From positions 208,859 to 272,858 of the forward strand of contig JARVKI010000060.1 of NCBI GenBank assembly GCA_036674765.1: a stretch of DNA of 64,000 nt, given 5' to 3'. Position numbers and translations under genes: made by a program. The notes under the pieces are model-generated. The model searched no databases. It saw nothing but the letters and a program-made list of their open reading frames with translations, and was not told the DNA's origin. Source of the DNA: Seiridium cupressi (Eukaryota; Ascomycota; Sordariomycetes; Amphisphaeriales; Sporocadaceae). Numbering within the stretch: position 1 is the first letter of the stretch; each line of letters opens with the position of its first letter. Positions 37,055 to 48,260 of this stretch are shown one piece after another.

Positions 37055-39960
37055 TAGATTGGGTTGTTTTTCATGTCTACATCTCTGACGAGTAATGACA
37101 TGACTAGAGAGAGGTTTGTTTGTTTATTTTGCGCGCAATAGCATTGTTTGTCCCTAATACCTTGTTTGCATGGTTTTGGTTTATGACTACCCCTACATAG
37201 CATTGTTGGTCAGGCATTCGTTTTTTTTTCCTGGCAGGACTTATCAATCAATAGACAAAGCACTCTTATATGGCCAATAAGCTGCGCTATAGGTGACTGC
37301 GTATTGTGATTGATCCTGCTCTTGATGGGACCGTTGTATGAAACTAGGACAAGGCTCAAACATATGTGTCAACTAGTTTGTGTTTCTTATCTACGCAGTG
37401 AACAGAAACTGAGTACGAAGACGGGCCTATCATGGCTGCTAAAGCGTTTGACCAAAACTAAAATCGTTACTTGGAGTTGCATGACCAAGCCACGCGTGGT
37501 CAGCTCCTCACTGCAAACCAAAAATTCAAGCGGGGACGATATTGGCAAATTCTCTGATACCCTGATACCCTGGTTGCCCGGCAGCTGTTGGGGAGAGAGT
37601 GACGAGTCGTTTGCATGTTCATGCTCGTAACTCTTACGAGACATCTCGCCTTCCTCCGGACAATACTGAGCTTACGAGGTCCTGGCGCCTTGCCCTCAGG
37701 CGGAAATGGTCCGTCTCTTTCCACAATTCGACATGGTGGCTCCTTGTCTCTTCAAATTCCATGCTAAATATGAGCCAGCCTTGGAATTAATGATGACCGG
37801 CACAGATCAGTCTTATGAGTACCGGAAATGTTCACGTCTTGCAGGAGACATGCAACTACCGTAGATATCGCACAGAAGTGTGCAGTTGCCTTAGGCCTAT
37901 CTGATGATAAAACTTGGATCCATCTGCCTGCAGACTTCATGGGTGATAGTTGATTGAATTTTGACAGCCTCTGATTGTCCGCCAAGCGGGCGGCAGCAAC
38001 TAGTCTGCATTAGGCTTAGGGGAGCTGCATGAACTGCCAGCTGCAAGATCCATGCGGTATCAGGGTAGAGTTTTAGTGTTACCGTCCGTTCTTTGATCTC
38101 TGGCCCCACTATTACACATACGAAAAAACGAATGCACATAGTACCAATGAATCAGGCAAAGAAAAATACCTAGGCAAGGCAATCGACCATACGCAATCCA
38201 GCTCCAGTTCTGGAAGCTAGGGCCTCTACTGATTCAGTGCAGAATTAGCCCCGCCAAAAAAGTGAATTTTGCAGTTTTCATGACTGATTGCGTTCCACAG
38301 CAAAGGCCGTTGCTGGGCAGTCGGTCAGTCTGAGCGGAACCCGCACGGGACAGCTGCATTAGTGCCAGAAAATTTTTAACACTCCCAAGGCGCAATTCTA
38401 TTGGTCGTTCTAATCAGCCGCCCCATTGCTGGTCCCATCGACCCAAGTATAAATGTTTGCGTTCCCTCCCTCTATTTCCGTTTCCTTTTTCTTTCTTTTG
38501 TTATGTTGACAATACTTCATGTTCGTACCCCCCACCCTGAGCCTTCTAGCAGCGTTTTGGAGCCTTGTTGCTAACAGCCTTCACAGAGAATCATTTCTAT
38601 AGTTGTCTTCCTTTGCTCTTGATTTCTCAATCAAGCTGCAGAACCTACGCCAGTTGATGAGTCAAATCTTCGCCATCCTAGAGTGAATATTTTTCTATGG
38701 TAGCTTTGGCTGCCGTTTGCTCTCGCCCTGCCTGCAAAGGTGGCGGCCGTCTCTTGCGAGTCGGCTGTATAGAGAGTGGTGATGATCTCAACCCCGATTC
38801 GTGGTTCTCGTCCTTGTGGCAGGCCGCCGGGGTGGATGGTGAGGACGTCTGATGGTCGTACTCTTTTCTATCTTTTTCGTTACGCGCTGGAGCTTGTCTC
38901 TGGCTGTGAGGAAGAAGTCTCAACGGTCTGGGCCCTGCACAACCTGAAGTCCTAAACACCCGTGTCTGTCTAGCATGAGCTCGCGCATCCTGTTTGCGAA
39001 GTCGCCCACCCGAAGCACTCGAAGCATTCCGCATGAAGGATCAGAAACTTGTCCTGGCTTCCTTATTCGCAGGTTGCCCCGCCATCTACATGGTGTCGAC
39101 ATTGTACACGATCCTGTGCATCCCCGCCCTTTTTATCTTGAATATTATTTTCTTATCATGTCATATCTCGGAGCATATTTCCTAGTCTGTGATGCGCCTA
39201 ACAGGCAATGGGGCGGCAGTCGCAACAGTATGTTGCAACAGGAAAAGCTGTTCCGATTCACACCTCCATGCTTGCCAACTCAATTGCTCTACTGGGCACA
39301 CCTCATATATCTCAAGACATTCCAAGAAACAATATGAGCAATTAGCGCCAGTAGCTCACCACCGAGTCATTCAGCGCGCACTTGATGTATATTTTCTGGT
39401 CTAATCTTTGCTTCTCCAGTCATGCCACCTTGTTGTCGCAAAATATTTAACTTTGCTTAAGGCCCTAGATATTTGACTCATAATAGATAAGTTTGTCAGC
39501 CACCACTCCTGCTGCAACACTGTAACTCTGGAAGACTGAGATGCGATTGATAAAACTGATTGAACCTGGCGGATGAGCAAAGGTATGGTTTGAAGCAGCT
39601 GGCAGCTGTAAGGATGCTGAAGTCCAGTCAGTACTGACGCTCGATCTTCTGGCACCAAGTCCCGCCCCCGCGCTTCCATGGTCAAGATAACATCTTGGAT
39701 AACAACATGGAATACTGTACTTTAGAAACCGGAATCTAGAGACATCTCTACCGAGAACTCCTCAATCAAGTTGGACAGACTCCGGGGGAAAAAATCAAAT
39801 TGACGTATTTGGCTTTTACTCACAGGGTCGGCCGCAGAAAAGCAATCTGCGATGTCCCCAGCATATTGAACTTGTTGCGTATTCATGGAGCATGTTTACA
39901 GCCTTTCACCCTTCTATATCAACCCAAAACAGCAGAATACGACAATGTTATGTGATGCCC
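37055..39960. other. gene-poor convergent region with a promoter-like patch
   Basis: These 2.9 kb lie between the 3' ends of the exchanger and nucleotidyltransferase genes. They are mostly AT-rich without coding signal. Around 38448 there is a TATAAAT followed by a pyrimidine-rich tract, then short open frames (38698-38850, 38975-39337, 39033-39185 on plus; 38678-39034 on minus) that I cannot assemble into a recognisable protein. Confidence 0.4.
38448..38499 (+). promoter_or_regulatory. TATA-like box plus CT-rich tract
   Basis: TATAAAT at 38448-38454 is followed by a pyrimidine-rich stretch to about 38499. This is the usual layout of a strong filamentous-fungal core promoter, yet no recognisable gene follows. 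Confidence 0.35.
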
Positions 39961-40836
39961 TCAATGCGTGACCCGGTACAGTTCTTCATGCCGTACCCAT
40001 TCGACAATATCATTGCTTACCAGTTCTTTCAGTCTATCCCAGTCCTCTCTTTGCACGGCATCTCGGACCTTGGTGCTGCTAATGACCTCCTCGCCTTCCT
40101 TTCTCCCCTCTACCATGTCGACTTTAGCGGCCCACTCCTTATCTCCGCCTCTTTCTTGAAGTCTGCCGCTCTTCAGGTCTTCTAGATATGCGAGCTGTTC
40201 TGCAGCATCACCCCAGTCGGCATCGGTGCGCATAGTGACACGTACGCCCGAATGCGAGAAGAATGGCGCTAGAGTCTGCCTCATAGAGTCGTTTGGATAG
40301 TACTTGGGGTCAAAGATGCGGATCAAGGTGTCGAATCCCGTCAGGTATACCTGTTCCACCTTCGCCGTCTCTCCACCGTAGAAATCACTGGCAGCGATTG
40401 CCTGGCCCTTCGAGGCAAAGTATGGCTCTGTCGTAACCGCCAAGTCGACTTCCGTGCCCCCGTCCGCCTTCAAGGCCGACAACAAGTCTGCGGCGAAAAT
40501 GTACATCATTGCCAGCCGTTGCGGGAAGGCTGCCGGCTTCGGTGCCTTGTCCGCATTATTGATTGCCAGGAGTAGCAGAACCCTCGAATTGCTCCCATAC
40601 TTCTCTTCTTGCAAAGCCGAGAGCGCCATGCGCTGGTGCGCGAGTGTGGGCGGGTTGAAGGATGAATCCAGAACTAGTAATGTCTGTGGTGCTCTCTGAG
40701 GGGCCTTCGGTGCCGGCTCCGAAGAAGGTGAAGATGGTAGCGAGCATAGCACGCTGAAGCTGGTCTTCGAGAGCTGGAAAGTCTTGAGAGCCCTCGTGAA
40801 GAATGAGACTAGGTTGGGCGGTAATGGGCGACTCAT
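39961..40836 (-). CDS. NMNAT-like nucleotidyltransferase (Pof1-type)
   Basis: A single exon encodes 291 residues. The nucleotidyltransferase fold is shown by SSFNPPTLAH (about 68-77), the eukaryotic form of the ATP-binding GxFNPxTxxH motif, and by the C-terminal ISSTKVRDAV (ISxTxxR) motif near residue 260. The middle has GFDTLIRIFDPKYYP, typical of nicotinamide or nicotinic acid mononucleotide adenylyltransferases, which make NAD from NMN and ATP. The overall shape is closest to the fungal Pof1/cytidylyltransferase group rather than the main Nma1/Nma2 enzymes, so NAD synthesis is likely but not certain. The start is set at the ATG at 40836, since the frame further upstream opens only with a TTG. 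No introns are seen. Confidence 0.8.
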   Translation of the reverse strand: MSRPLPPNLVSFFTRALKTFQLSKTSFSVLCSLPSSPSSEPAPKAPQRAPQTLLVLDSSFNPPTLAHQRMALSALQEEKYGSNSRVLLLLAINNADKAPKPAAFPQRLAMMYIFAADLLSALKADGGTEVDLAVTTEPYFASKGQAIAASDFYGGETAKVEQVYLTGFDTLIRIFDPKYYPNDSMRQTLAPFFSHSGVRVTMRTDADWGDAAEQLAYLEDLKSGRLQERGGDKEWAAKVDMVEGRKEGEEVISSTKVRDAVQREDWDRLKELVSNDIVEWVRHEELYRVTH

Positions 40837-41417
40837 CTTCGAGACTGGTGACGCCAAACGTGGAAGCCCACAAGAAAATGTCAAAGTATCACGAAATCAA
40901 TTGGCTGGTGGGTTGGAAGATTGAAGACCTGATAAAGCGTCAAGAGTAAGCAGAAGTAAAGTTGGGGTTGTTTCGTCAATCTTGAGCGGGACTCTGCCCC
41001 ACCTCATGCGACTATTGTGAAATCCCACAGCGATCGGAGAACGATAGTCGGAGGGCTGCATGGAAGTAGCTCTCGAAGAAAAGGAGGAAGGACAGGACTG
41101 CTTGGAAAATAGAGGTTTCCCAGTCAAGCCCTTCTAAGAGTCTCCTGGAATGGCCGGTGTGGATTGAAACTGCTTATGGTCCAACTAAACATTTACGAAG
41201 GACACAACGTTTGCCCATTGATGTTCCTCTTACTGCTACTGGGGGACGTATTCATAACCTCCTTACTGACAGTACTCCATGCTTAATTTTCCTTCGGGTA
41301 TCAAAACTCATGATGGCGTCCTAATCCTAATGCATAATGGCAGACCAAAGCTCAACCGTCCGTCAACGCCGTACATATATGCCAACAAGCCATCAAGTCA
41401 TCTCGTCCAAGCCAGCA
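40837..41417. other. intergenic region, NMNAT-like 5' side and APC10 3' side
   Basis: These 581 bp lie between two leftward genes. No coding frame, repeat or RNA gene is evident. Confidence 0.5.
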
Positions 41418-42533
41418 TTAGCGGATCTCTGGCTCCCTCATAAAGTCCGGTATGCTAAGGCCACCATCACCAGGAGCAAATTTTCTCGCCGCCGCTTTCT
41501 TGCGTTGCACTTCAGCCTCATGCTTGAGCTGGACGCCCTCGTCTTGATCGTGGATATTCATGCGTAACATACGGTCCTCGTAGTCGTCAATGACTTCAAC
41601 CATATCTTCAACGGGGTTGTTCTCCGCAGTATCGGCGTTGTCGTCCAGAGCATAGACTTTAACACCTCGTAGATGTGTATCCTTGCCATTCTGGTGGTTC
41701 TCCAGGATAATGACACGTACAAACCAGCAGCAAAGTGAGTTGCCATCTGGCCCGCCCCCTGCTCCAGCGATAGGAATATCGATCCAGCCTTTTGGCATGC
41801 TGAGCTCCATGGTTGTGAAGGGTATGGTAAGATTGGGCCCAAAGCCAGCAGTAATCTGTATCTTGGTTGGGGTATAACTCTCATCGAGCTCATAGTCAAG
41901 GTAAAGCCGCAGTGCGCGAATCTCAACACGTTTGATGAAATGAATGTTGAGACGATGAGGTTGGGGCCCATCAGATCTAGGCAGAAAAAAATTAGTGGCA
42001 GGGGTGAAATAGAAAATCAGAGCTACTGACTGCCAGAACAGATGAACGTCATCATCGCGAAGTTCCTTTACTCCGCATCCTGGCTTGTAACTGCTAACGG
42101 TGAAACTGGCGAGGTTGCTGATCTCCTTGAGGCCCACGGAAGCAGGGTCGAATAGGGGCTCGTCGTCCTCGCCCTCCTCTTCCTCGCCCTCTTCGGCGTC
42201 TTCATCAACGGTGATCTCGGCATCTTCGCCATTTTCGTCTCCGGCATCATCATTGTCGACATCGTCGCCGTTGTCATTTCTTCCGGCGATTGCTTGGCTA
42301 AAGTTAGTGAAACTATCCAGTGTGGTAGCAACTGAGGGCCGAAAATGGCGGGGTCCTTCGTTTTCAGTGTCATCATGTGGAAAGGAGCGCATGAAATGTT
42401 GGCGTCTTGCTCGGTCGATGCCGCCGTTCAACTCTTCGAAGACCTCGACATTTTGCAGCTCTGCTTGGGTAGATCTGAGAGGGGGAGGAGTTGTTGCTCT
42501 CCGAGCAGGAAGCCACGACCAATTGTACTCCAT
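41418..42533 (-). CDS. APC10: anaphase-promoting complex subunit 10 (APC10/DOC1)
   Basis: Exons 42533-42031 and 41976-41418 (353 residues) are separated by a 54-nt intron (GTCAGT...CTAG). The intron contains no stop and keeps frame, so the gene also appears as one continuous ORF. The DOC domain fills about residues 120-305: LKEISNLASFTVSSYKPGCGV, then DDDVHLFWQ-SDGPQPH, RVEIRALRLYLDYELDESYTP and VKVYALDD. APC10 binds the coactivator and helps capture D-box substrates for ubiquitination in mitosis. An acidic insert (Asp/Glu-rich, about residues 75-120) precedes the domain, and a charged tail follows. Splicing puts FWQSDGPQPH together, the expected DOC-domain sequence, so the intron is almost certainly real. 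The start is the first ATG in frame, because the frame further upstream opens only with TTG. Confidence 0.92.
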   Translation of the reverse strand: MEYNWSWLPARRATTPPPLRSTQAELQNVEVFEELNGGIDRARRQHFMRSFPHDDTENEGPRHFRPSVATTLDSFTNFSQAIAGRNDNGDDVDNDDAGDENGEDAEITVDEDAEEGEEEEGEDDEPLFDPASVGLKEISNLASFTVSSYKPGCGVKELRDDDVHLFWQSVALIFYFTPATNFFLPRSDGPQPHRLNIHFIKRVEIRALRLYLDYELDESYTPTKIQITAGFGPNLTIPFTTMELSMPKGWIDIPIAGAGGGPDGNSLCCWFVRVIILENHQNGKDTHLRGVKVYALDDNADTAENNPVEDMVEVIDDYEDRMLRMNIHDQDEGVQLKHEAEVQRKKAAARKFAPGDGGLSIPDFMREPEIR

Positions 42534-43920
42534 GGGGCGAATCGAGAAATTGGATTTGTACAAGGGGCCTCAATACTGTCTCTGAAGGGCGGCTGACATG
42601 CGTGGGTTGGGTTGTGAATTTAAACTAGGTCTGTGAGGCAAACGGCAAACCGCTGGCATATTCCCAGATCGTGACCGGAGCACGGAATGGCTACCATTTT
42701 GGCGGGACGAATCACTAGCTACTGACCTTGGTTCCCTTGAGGCCATCGACTACCCAGACGTGCGCGACCTTCCAGTCCGCCCTGAACTTCCCAGAGGTTG
42801 TCAGTAGGCTGCATTGGCTGCCCGCTCAAGAACTGCCGCATGCGGTCTGCATCGCCTCGCGGTTGTTCCATGTTAAGAGGAACTTCGAGCAACGGCCGGC
42901 GTCGCGAACGAAGGTGAAGCTACCAACTCGACACTTTCAGGACGATATACAATCGACGTTCACAAGACATATGGCACGAAAGACACAAGAAAAACAAATT
43001 ACTAGATTGGAGCTTAGCGCACTCGTGAGTTCCGCTAAGACAGTGCACCTCGCTAAAACGATGCTAAGCCTACGCAGCCCGCTTCAAGCTACATGTTGAG
43101 AGAAGTGGTGATCCTGTGTCGTTCCAGACAATCAAATAGGTCGAGGTAACGGCCGGAACAGGAAGGCCCGTTGACGAAATGGTACTCGTCATCGAACATC
43201 CATACGCAGCTCGATCCCAATCGCAGTCGCCTGCCACACTGCGATATAGTTGGCCATGCACATCTGTTTCCAGCATGTATGTTATGTACTGACACGGCAT
43301 AATGATCTATCGGTGCACCTGTCAGAGCCTGTCAGTCAGTGGCATTCGGGATGCCACGCGACTGGCTGGTTCGTTCGACTTTGCATCAGCTCCTGTCATT
43401 TTCAACGTCAACTCTTGTCTTGGCTGTTACGCTCTCTTGAGGCTCGAATCTCCTCCGACTTGTGCAACGTTCGCTATCGTCCGTCTTTTTTGTTGTAATA
43501 TAATTACCCGCAGCTGGCTATTGTGGTCTCACGGACAGACTGCTCGACCTAGGTATTCAGGCCTAAATCCGTGTTCGGCCAGTTAAACTTGGTACCCCGT
43601 CCTCGGTTCATGAGAGTTGATCGAGCGCCCGGATCGGCCCATCCCCTTTTGCAATCTCCCTTTTGACCCCAAGGTAGCACCCCAAGAAATGGCGAAAGAA
43701 GATTGAGACGGCACTCCTTGGCAGCAAAAGCATCTGTAGACATTGAGACCTCGACGCCAAAACCGAGTACGGTAAACCCTTCGAACCAGAGATAAAAGAC
43801 AGGGAGCGCTGCGACCTCCACAGGATAGCGCTAATGAGATTCGAACTCAACGTAAATACTTAACCTTTCCGTTACAAGCAGGCACCGTAACCATCTACCA
43901 GGGAAGAGCTCCCTTTGCCT
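42534..43920. other. divergent promoter region with tRNA-like element
   Basis: These 1.4 kb lie between APC10 (-) and the aminopeptidase gene (+). A tRNA-like sequence lies near the right end on the minus strand (43820-43912). Plus-strand frames such as 42728-43099 have no support. Confidence 0.45.
43820..43912 (-). tRNA. tRNA-Thr(TGT)-like element, degenerate or pseudogene
   Basis: Reading the minus strand, a segment has GATGGTTA resembling a D-loop, then CTTGTAA resembling an anticodon loop with TGT, and TTGAGTTCGAATCTCA, a good T-arm. The spacing and 5' AGCTCTT / 3' TAGCGCT ends are roughly those of a tRNA. The D-stem, the lower anticodon stem and the acceptor stem pair poorly, and the variable region is too long for tRNA-Thr. 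It is therefore either a decayed tRNA gene or a chance match. Boundaries are approximate. Confidence 0.3.
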
Positions 43921-44001
43921 ATGCGACATTGCCCAGCGCCCATTAGTCCCTGTTTTCGGAGGGGGTCTGGACTGCAGCGGGCCGGTGGGTGGTTCGCCAT
44001 C

Positions 44002-47000
44002 ATGGACGCTATTGGCCGCCTGGTCTTGAGACGATCCATCCTCGTACCTAGACGTACTGCCAAAGATGGCGTCAAGAGTCTGACGGCAAATGCTACATTG
44101 GCTGCAAACGCCTGCCATGCTCGAGTCTATGTGAAAAGCCAGCAACGGTCACACCACAATCTTTCATTAAGCGACGCTGCTTCTCCAACACACCCTTGCG
44201 CCAGGGACACAGCTCTTGTCAATTTTAAGCTTCGAGCATCACCTGCCAAATCGATATTTGGGGCCCGCCTTAGACAACATCCTCCTCAGGCCCGACCCCA
44301 CTCGCAAAGGGCATTCCGTTTTATATCGAGGTCTTTCTCCTCCACAACGCCTGCTTCTTGCTCAACCATCATACCATCATCCATCATGGCCGACAGAGAC
44401 GTCTTACCAGCCGTCGTAAAGCCGTCGCACTATGCTCTGTCCATTTCCTCTTTGGAGTTCCAGAACTGGTCATACCAGGGCAAGGTGACGTAAGTACATA
44501 CTCCAATAGCTCCCTCCCCTCCAAAGCCACGCGCGATCGTCTAGTCAGACTTCGGCTCCTCTATGGGATGAAATTCGGCACTACTGTTTCCTGCGATCGG
44601 CCGTGTAATGGCCACAGGCCCCCATCTGGGCACTCGGTGCAATTCGTATTACTCGAGCTCATATCCTGACGCAAAACAGCATCGATGCCGAGGTCACTGA
44701 GCCCACGAAGGAGATTGTTCTCAATGCTATAGAGCTCAAGCTGGCTTCTGCCAAGGTCACGGTCTCCCAGAATAAGGCCACGCAGACATTCGAAACCACC
44801 AAGTTCAGTTACGATGAGAGGAAGCAGCGTGCTACTCTCGCCTTCGCCGATGAGATCCCGGCGTCTCTGACTGCATCTTTGGAGATCAATTTCGAGGGCA
44901 CCATCAACCATGACATGGCTGGTTTTTACCGAAGCCAGTATAAGCCTACTGTCCCAGCTGCCAAATCTGTGCCTCGCGATGAGACCTTTCACTACATGTT
45001 CAGCACCCAATTCGAGTCATGTGATGCACGGCGAGCATTCCCTTGCTTTGATGAACCTCGGTTGAAGGCTACTTTCGACTTCGAGATTGAGATTCCCGAT
45101 GATCAGGTTGCTCTGTCCAACATGCCCGTTAAGAGTACTACACCGTCAGGTGAAGGCCGCCAGATTGTAGCCTTTGAGCGCACTCCGGTCATGAGCACTT
45201 ATCTATTGGCTTGGGCTGTTGGGGATTTTGAGTACATAGAGGCTCTGACGGAACGTCGGTACAATGGCAAGCAGATTCCAGTCAGGGTTTATACCACCCG
45301 AGGCCTCAAAGAACAGGGCCGCTGGGCTCTCGAACACGCCCCCAAGACCATCGACCTCTTCTCAGAGAGCTTCGGCATCGACTACCCGCTTCCGAAGTCG
45401 GATCTTCTGGCTGTTCACGAATTCACCCATGGCGCCATGGAAAACTGGGGTCTCGTCACATATAGAACGACAGCTGTGCTGTTCGATCCCAAGACTTCTG
45501 ATGCTCAATTCAAGCGACGTATTGCTTATGTCGTGGCACATGAGCTTGCTCACCAGTGGTTTGGCAATCTTGTCACGATGGACTGGTGGGATGAGCTCTG
45601 GCTTAACGAGTCCTTCGCAACCTGGGCTGGTTGGTACGCCATTGACAAGTTCCATCCGGACTGGCAGGTTTGGGCACAGTTCCTCAATGACGGCACAGAT
45701 CTGGCATTCACTCTGGACTCCTTGCGCTCATCTCATCCTGTTCACGTTCCAGTCAAGGATGCTCTGGACGTGAATCAAATCTTCGATCACATCAGCTACC
45801 TCAAGGGTTGCTCTGTCCTACGAATGCTGGTTACCCATCTAGGTGTTGAGGATTTCCTGAAAGGCGTCTCCATCTACCTGAGCAAACATACTTACGGCAA
45901 TGCCAAGACAGAAGCTCTTTGGGATGGATTAAGGGAAGCTACAGGTGCAGACATTGATTCGCTCATGGGCAACTGGATCAAGAAGATCGGTTTCCCCATG
46001 CTGACTGTTGCCGAAGAACCTGGCCAGATCACTATTAGACAGTCCCGGTTCCTATCGACTGGCGATGTGAACGCTGAGGAAGATGAGACCGTATGGTGGA
46101 TTCCGCTGGGTCTGCAAGGCAAAGTTGGTACCAACGAGGTTCAAAGTGTTGCCCTGACGGCGCGAGAGGATACAATTCGTGATATTGACGATGACTTCTA
46201 CAAATTGAACCATAATGGCACCGGCTTCTACCGAACCAACTACCCGCCTGCGCGGCTCGCCAAGCTTGGATCACAGCTAGATAAGCTAAGTGTGGATGAC
46301 AAGGCTTCCATTATTGGTTCAGCCGCCGCCCTTGCCAACGCTGGATATGCTACAACCCCGGCGCTATTATCGTTCCTGGAGGCCTTCAAGGACGAAGAGA
46401 GCCAGGTTGTCTGGAGCACGGCATTGGATTCTATCAGCTATGTCCTAGCTATTTTTGGCGACGACGAGGCTATCAAGACTGGCCTGGAAAACTTTACCCT
46501 GAAGTTAATTAATGATGCAGTTGAGAAGGTCGGCTGGGAACCATCACAAGACGAAGGGTTCCTCTCTGGTCTTTTGCGTAAGCGGCTTCTCATCAGTGCA
46601 GTTGCCAACAACCATCCAAAGTGAGTATACGTGGTCCTTCGCCACTGGTTTCGCACATGAAAAAGGTACCTTCTCCATCAGCTAAGCTAACACACTTGGG
46701 CAGGTCGTTAGAAAAAGGCCAGCAGCTCTTTGAATCTTGGAGTAAGGATGAGATCGAGCTGAATCCTAGCCTGCGTTCTGTCATTTATCGCGCCGGTGTC
46801 AAGGCAGACCCGGCCAAAGCCTTCGACAAACTGAAGAAGGAGTGGGAGACTACCGCAGCACCGGACGGCAAGGACTTTGCCCTCTCCGCTGTAGGCCACA
46901 TTCGTGACCCGGATCTCATTCACAACAAAGTCATACCCTTCCTCTTCGACACAACATCTGACTCCGTGCCCTCTGGCGACATGCACTTTCTCAGCTCTGC

Positions 47001-47304
47001 TCTATCAGCGAACTCTGTCGCACGCCCTCTCCTTTGGAAGTGGTTGCAGGAGAACTGGGACAAAGCTACTGAGAAGATGGCCAACCCAGTCATTCTCGAC
47101 CGCTTCGTCCGTCTGACTCTTGGCAAATTCACAGATGCCACGTACCTGGGTGAGATTGATGCGTTCTTCGAGGACAAAGATACCGCGAGCTTCAATCGCA
47201 CATTAGAGCAAGTCAAAGACAACGTGCGCGCTCGTGTGGCTTACCGCCAACGCGACGCTGCGATCATCAAGGAGTGGTTGACGGTCAACAACTACATTTC
47301 TTGA
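44002..47304 (+). CDS. M1 zinc aminopeptidase (Ape2/Aap1 type)
   Basis: Exons 44002-44489, 44680-46620 and 46704-47304 give 1,009 residues. Initiation at the downstream ATG at 44386 (MADRDVLPAVV) would give 881, the usual cytosolic size. The puromycin-sensitive aminopeptidase signature is intact: the substrate-binding GAMENWG, the zinc motif HELAHQWFGN with its downstream NESFA glutamate, and an ERAP-like C-terminal helical domain. It removes N-terminal residues from peptides. The frame upstream of 44386 stays open for 155 codons back to an ATG at 43921. From 44002 it is rich in Arg/Ser/Ala and nearly without acidic residues, ending in RAFRFISRSFSSTT, which looks like a mitochondrial presequence. 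I chose 44002 but rate start choice as uncertain. Intron 2 (46621-46703) is standard; intron 1 is 190 nt. Confidence 0.93.
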
Positions 47305-48260
47305 GTTTCTCAGCTGTACAAATATGTAAAAGAAAATTTCACGCCGAGTTTCGGGGTATACAATCTTATGGCCAGAATTACTGCAAGTGATAAATCACAC
47401 TGTATAAACATACATGATCAAGACACGCCTACTATCCAGGTTTCTAAATACATGAGGAATTTGCAAAAACCTGCCATTGTTTAGCTAGTTTTCCTTGTCG
47501 TACGTAAACAAATTGTCAGAGCAAAGATCAGGGATGTTGACCTACCTCTTCGGCTATAACAATGTGAGGGAGGGAAGTATATGGACCGAACACATATAAA
47601 ACAGGCGATTTGAAACAGACAAAACAAGTCATTAATGACAATGACATGAAAGCTCATAAAAGCTTTTTGCCTTGTAGTTGCATAGTTCGACTGCTGGCTT
47701 AGCTGTAAGTTGGGATCCATAAGTTGATTCATCATACGAGCTATAATGTTAGACTTGAATGTAGCATACCCGTGTAAATTTGATGGAAATGTGTTACTTT
47801 AAACGAGCCACGAACCTGGGAAATTGAACTTTATGCACAAGGCACATGGAGTCTTTCCGAAGCTTCCACGAAAATATCGCAAATAGCGTGTGTAATCATG
47901 TCTCATTTTCCTACTCTGGGCCTCGTTTCGTAAATGCAAACAGACTTTTGTACAGGGACCCATCCTAGGCAATTCCCACCTAGGAACCAACCCATGGGAG
48001 AGCCAACGCCAATGCGAATGCCTAATCTAGTGCTTGACCAAATGAAAGGCTGGTTCAAAATGCTTTTCCCCTTGTCACTGTCATCTCAGAGGTCAAGCAG
48101 GACTAATCCATGAGTACTGAATCTCAGCCAAACGAGATGCCTCGATCTCCTGATACAGTCCCATCTCAAAATCCGGCCTGTTACTCCTCCATCGACGCCG
48201 AGGGCAGTCATGTTGCTCAACTTTCGTAACGCGGACGGGTGCAAGGAGACGGCGGATTCT
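47305..48260. other. convergent 3' intergenic region
   Basis: This 956-bp AT-rich region lies between the aminopeptidase and YAG7-like 3' ends. Minus-strand frames that continue left of 48261 are read-through of the wrong frame of the RGG exon. Nothing else is seen. Confidence 0.5.
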
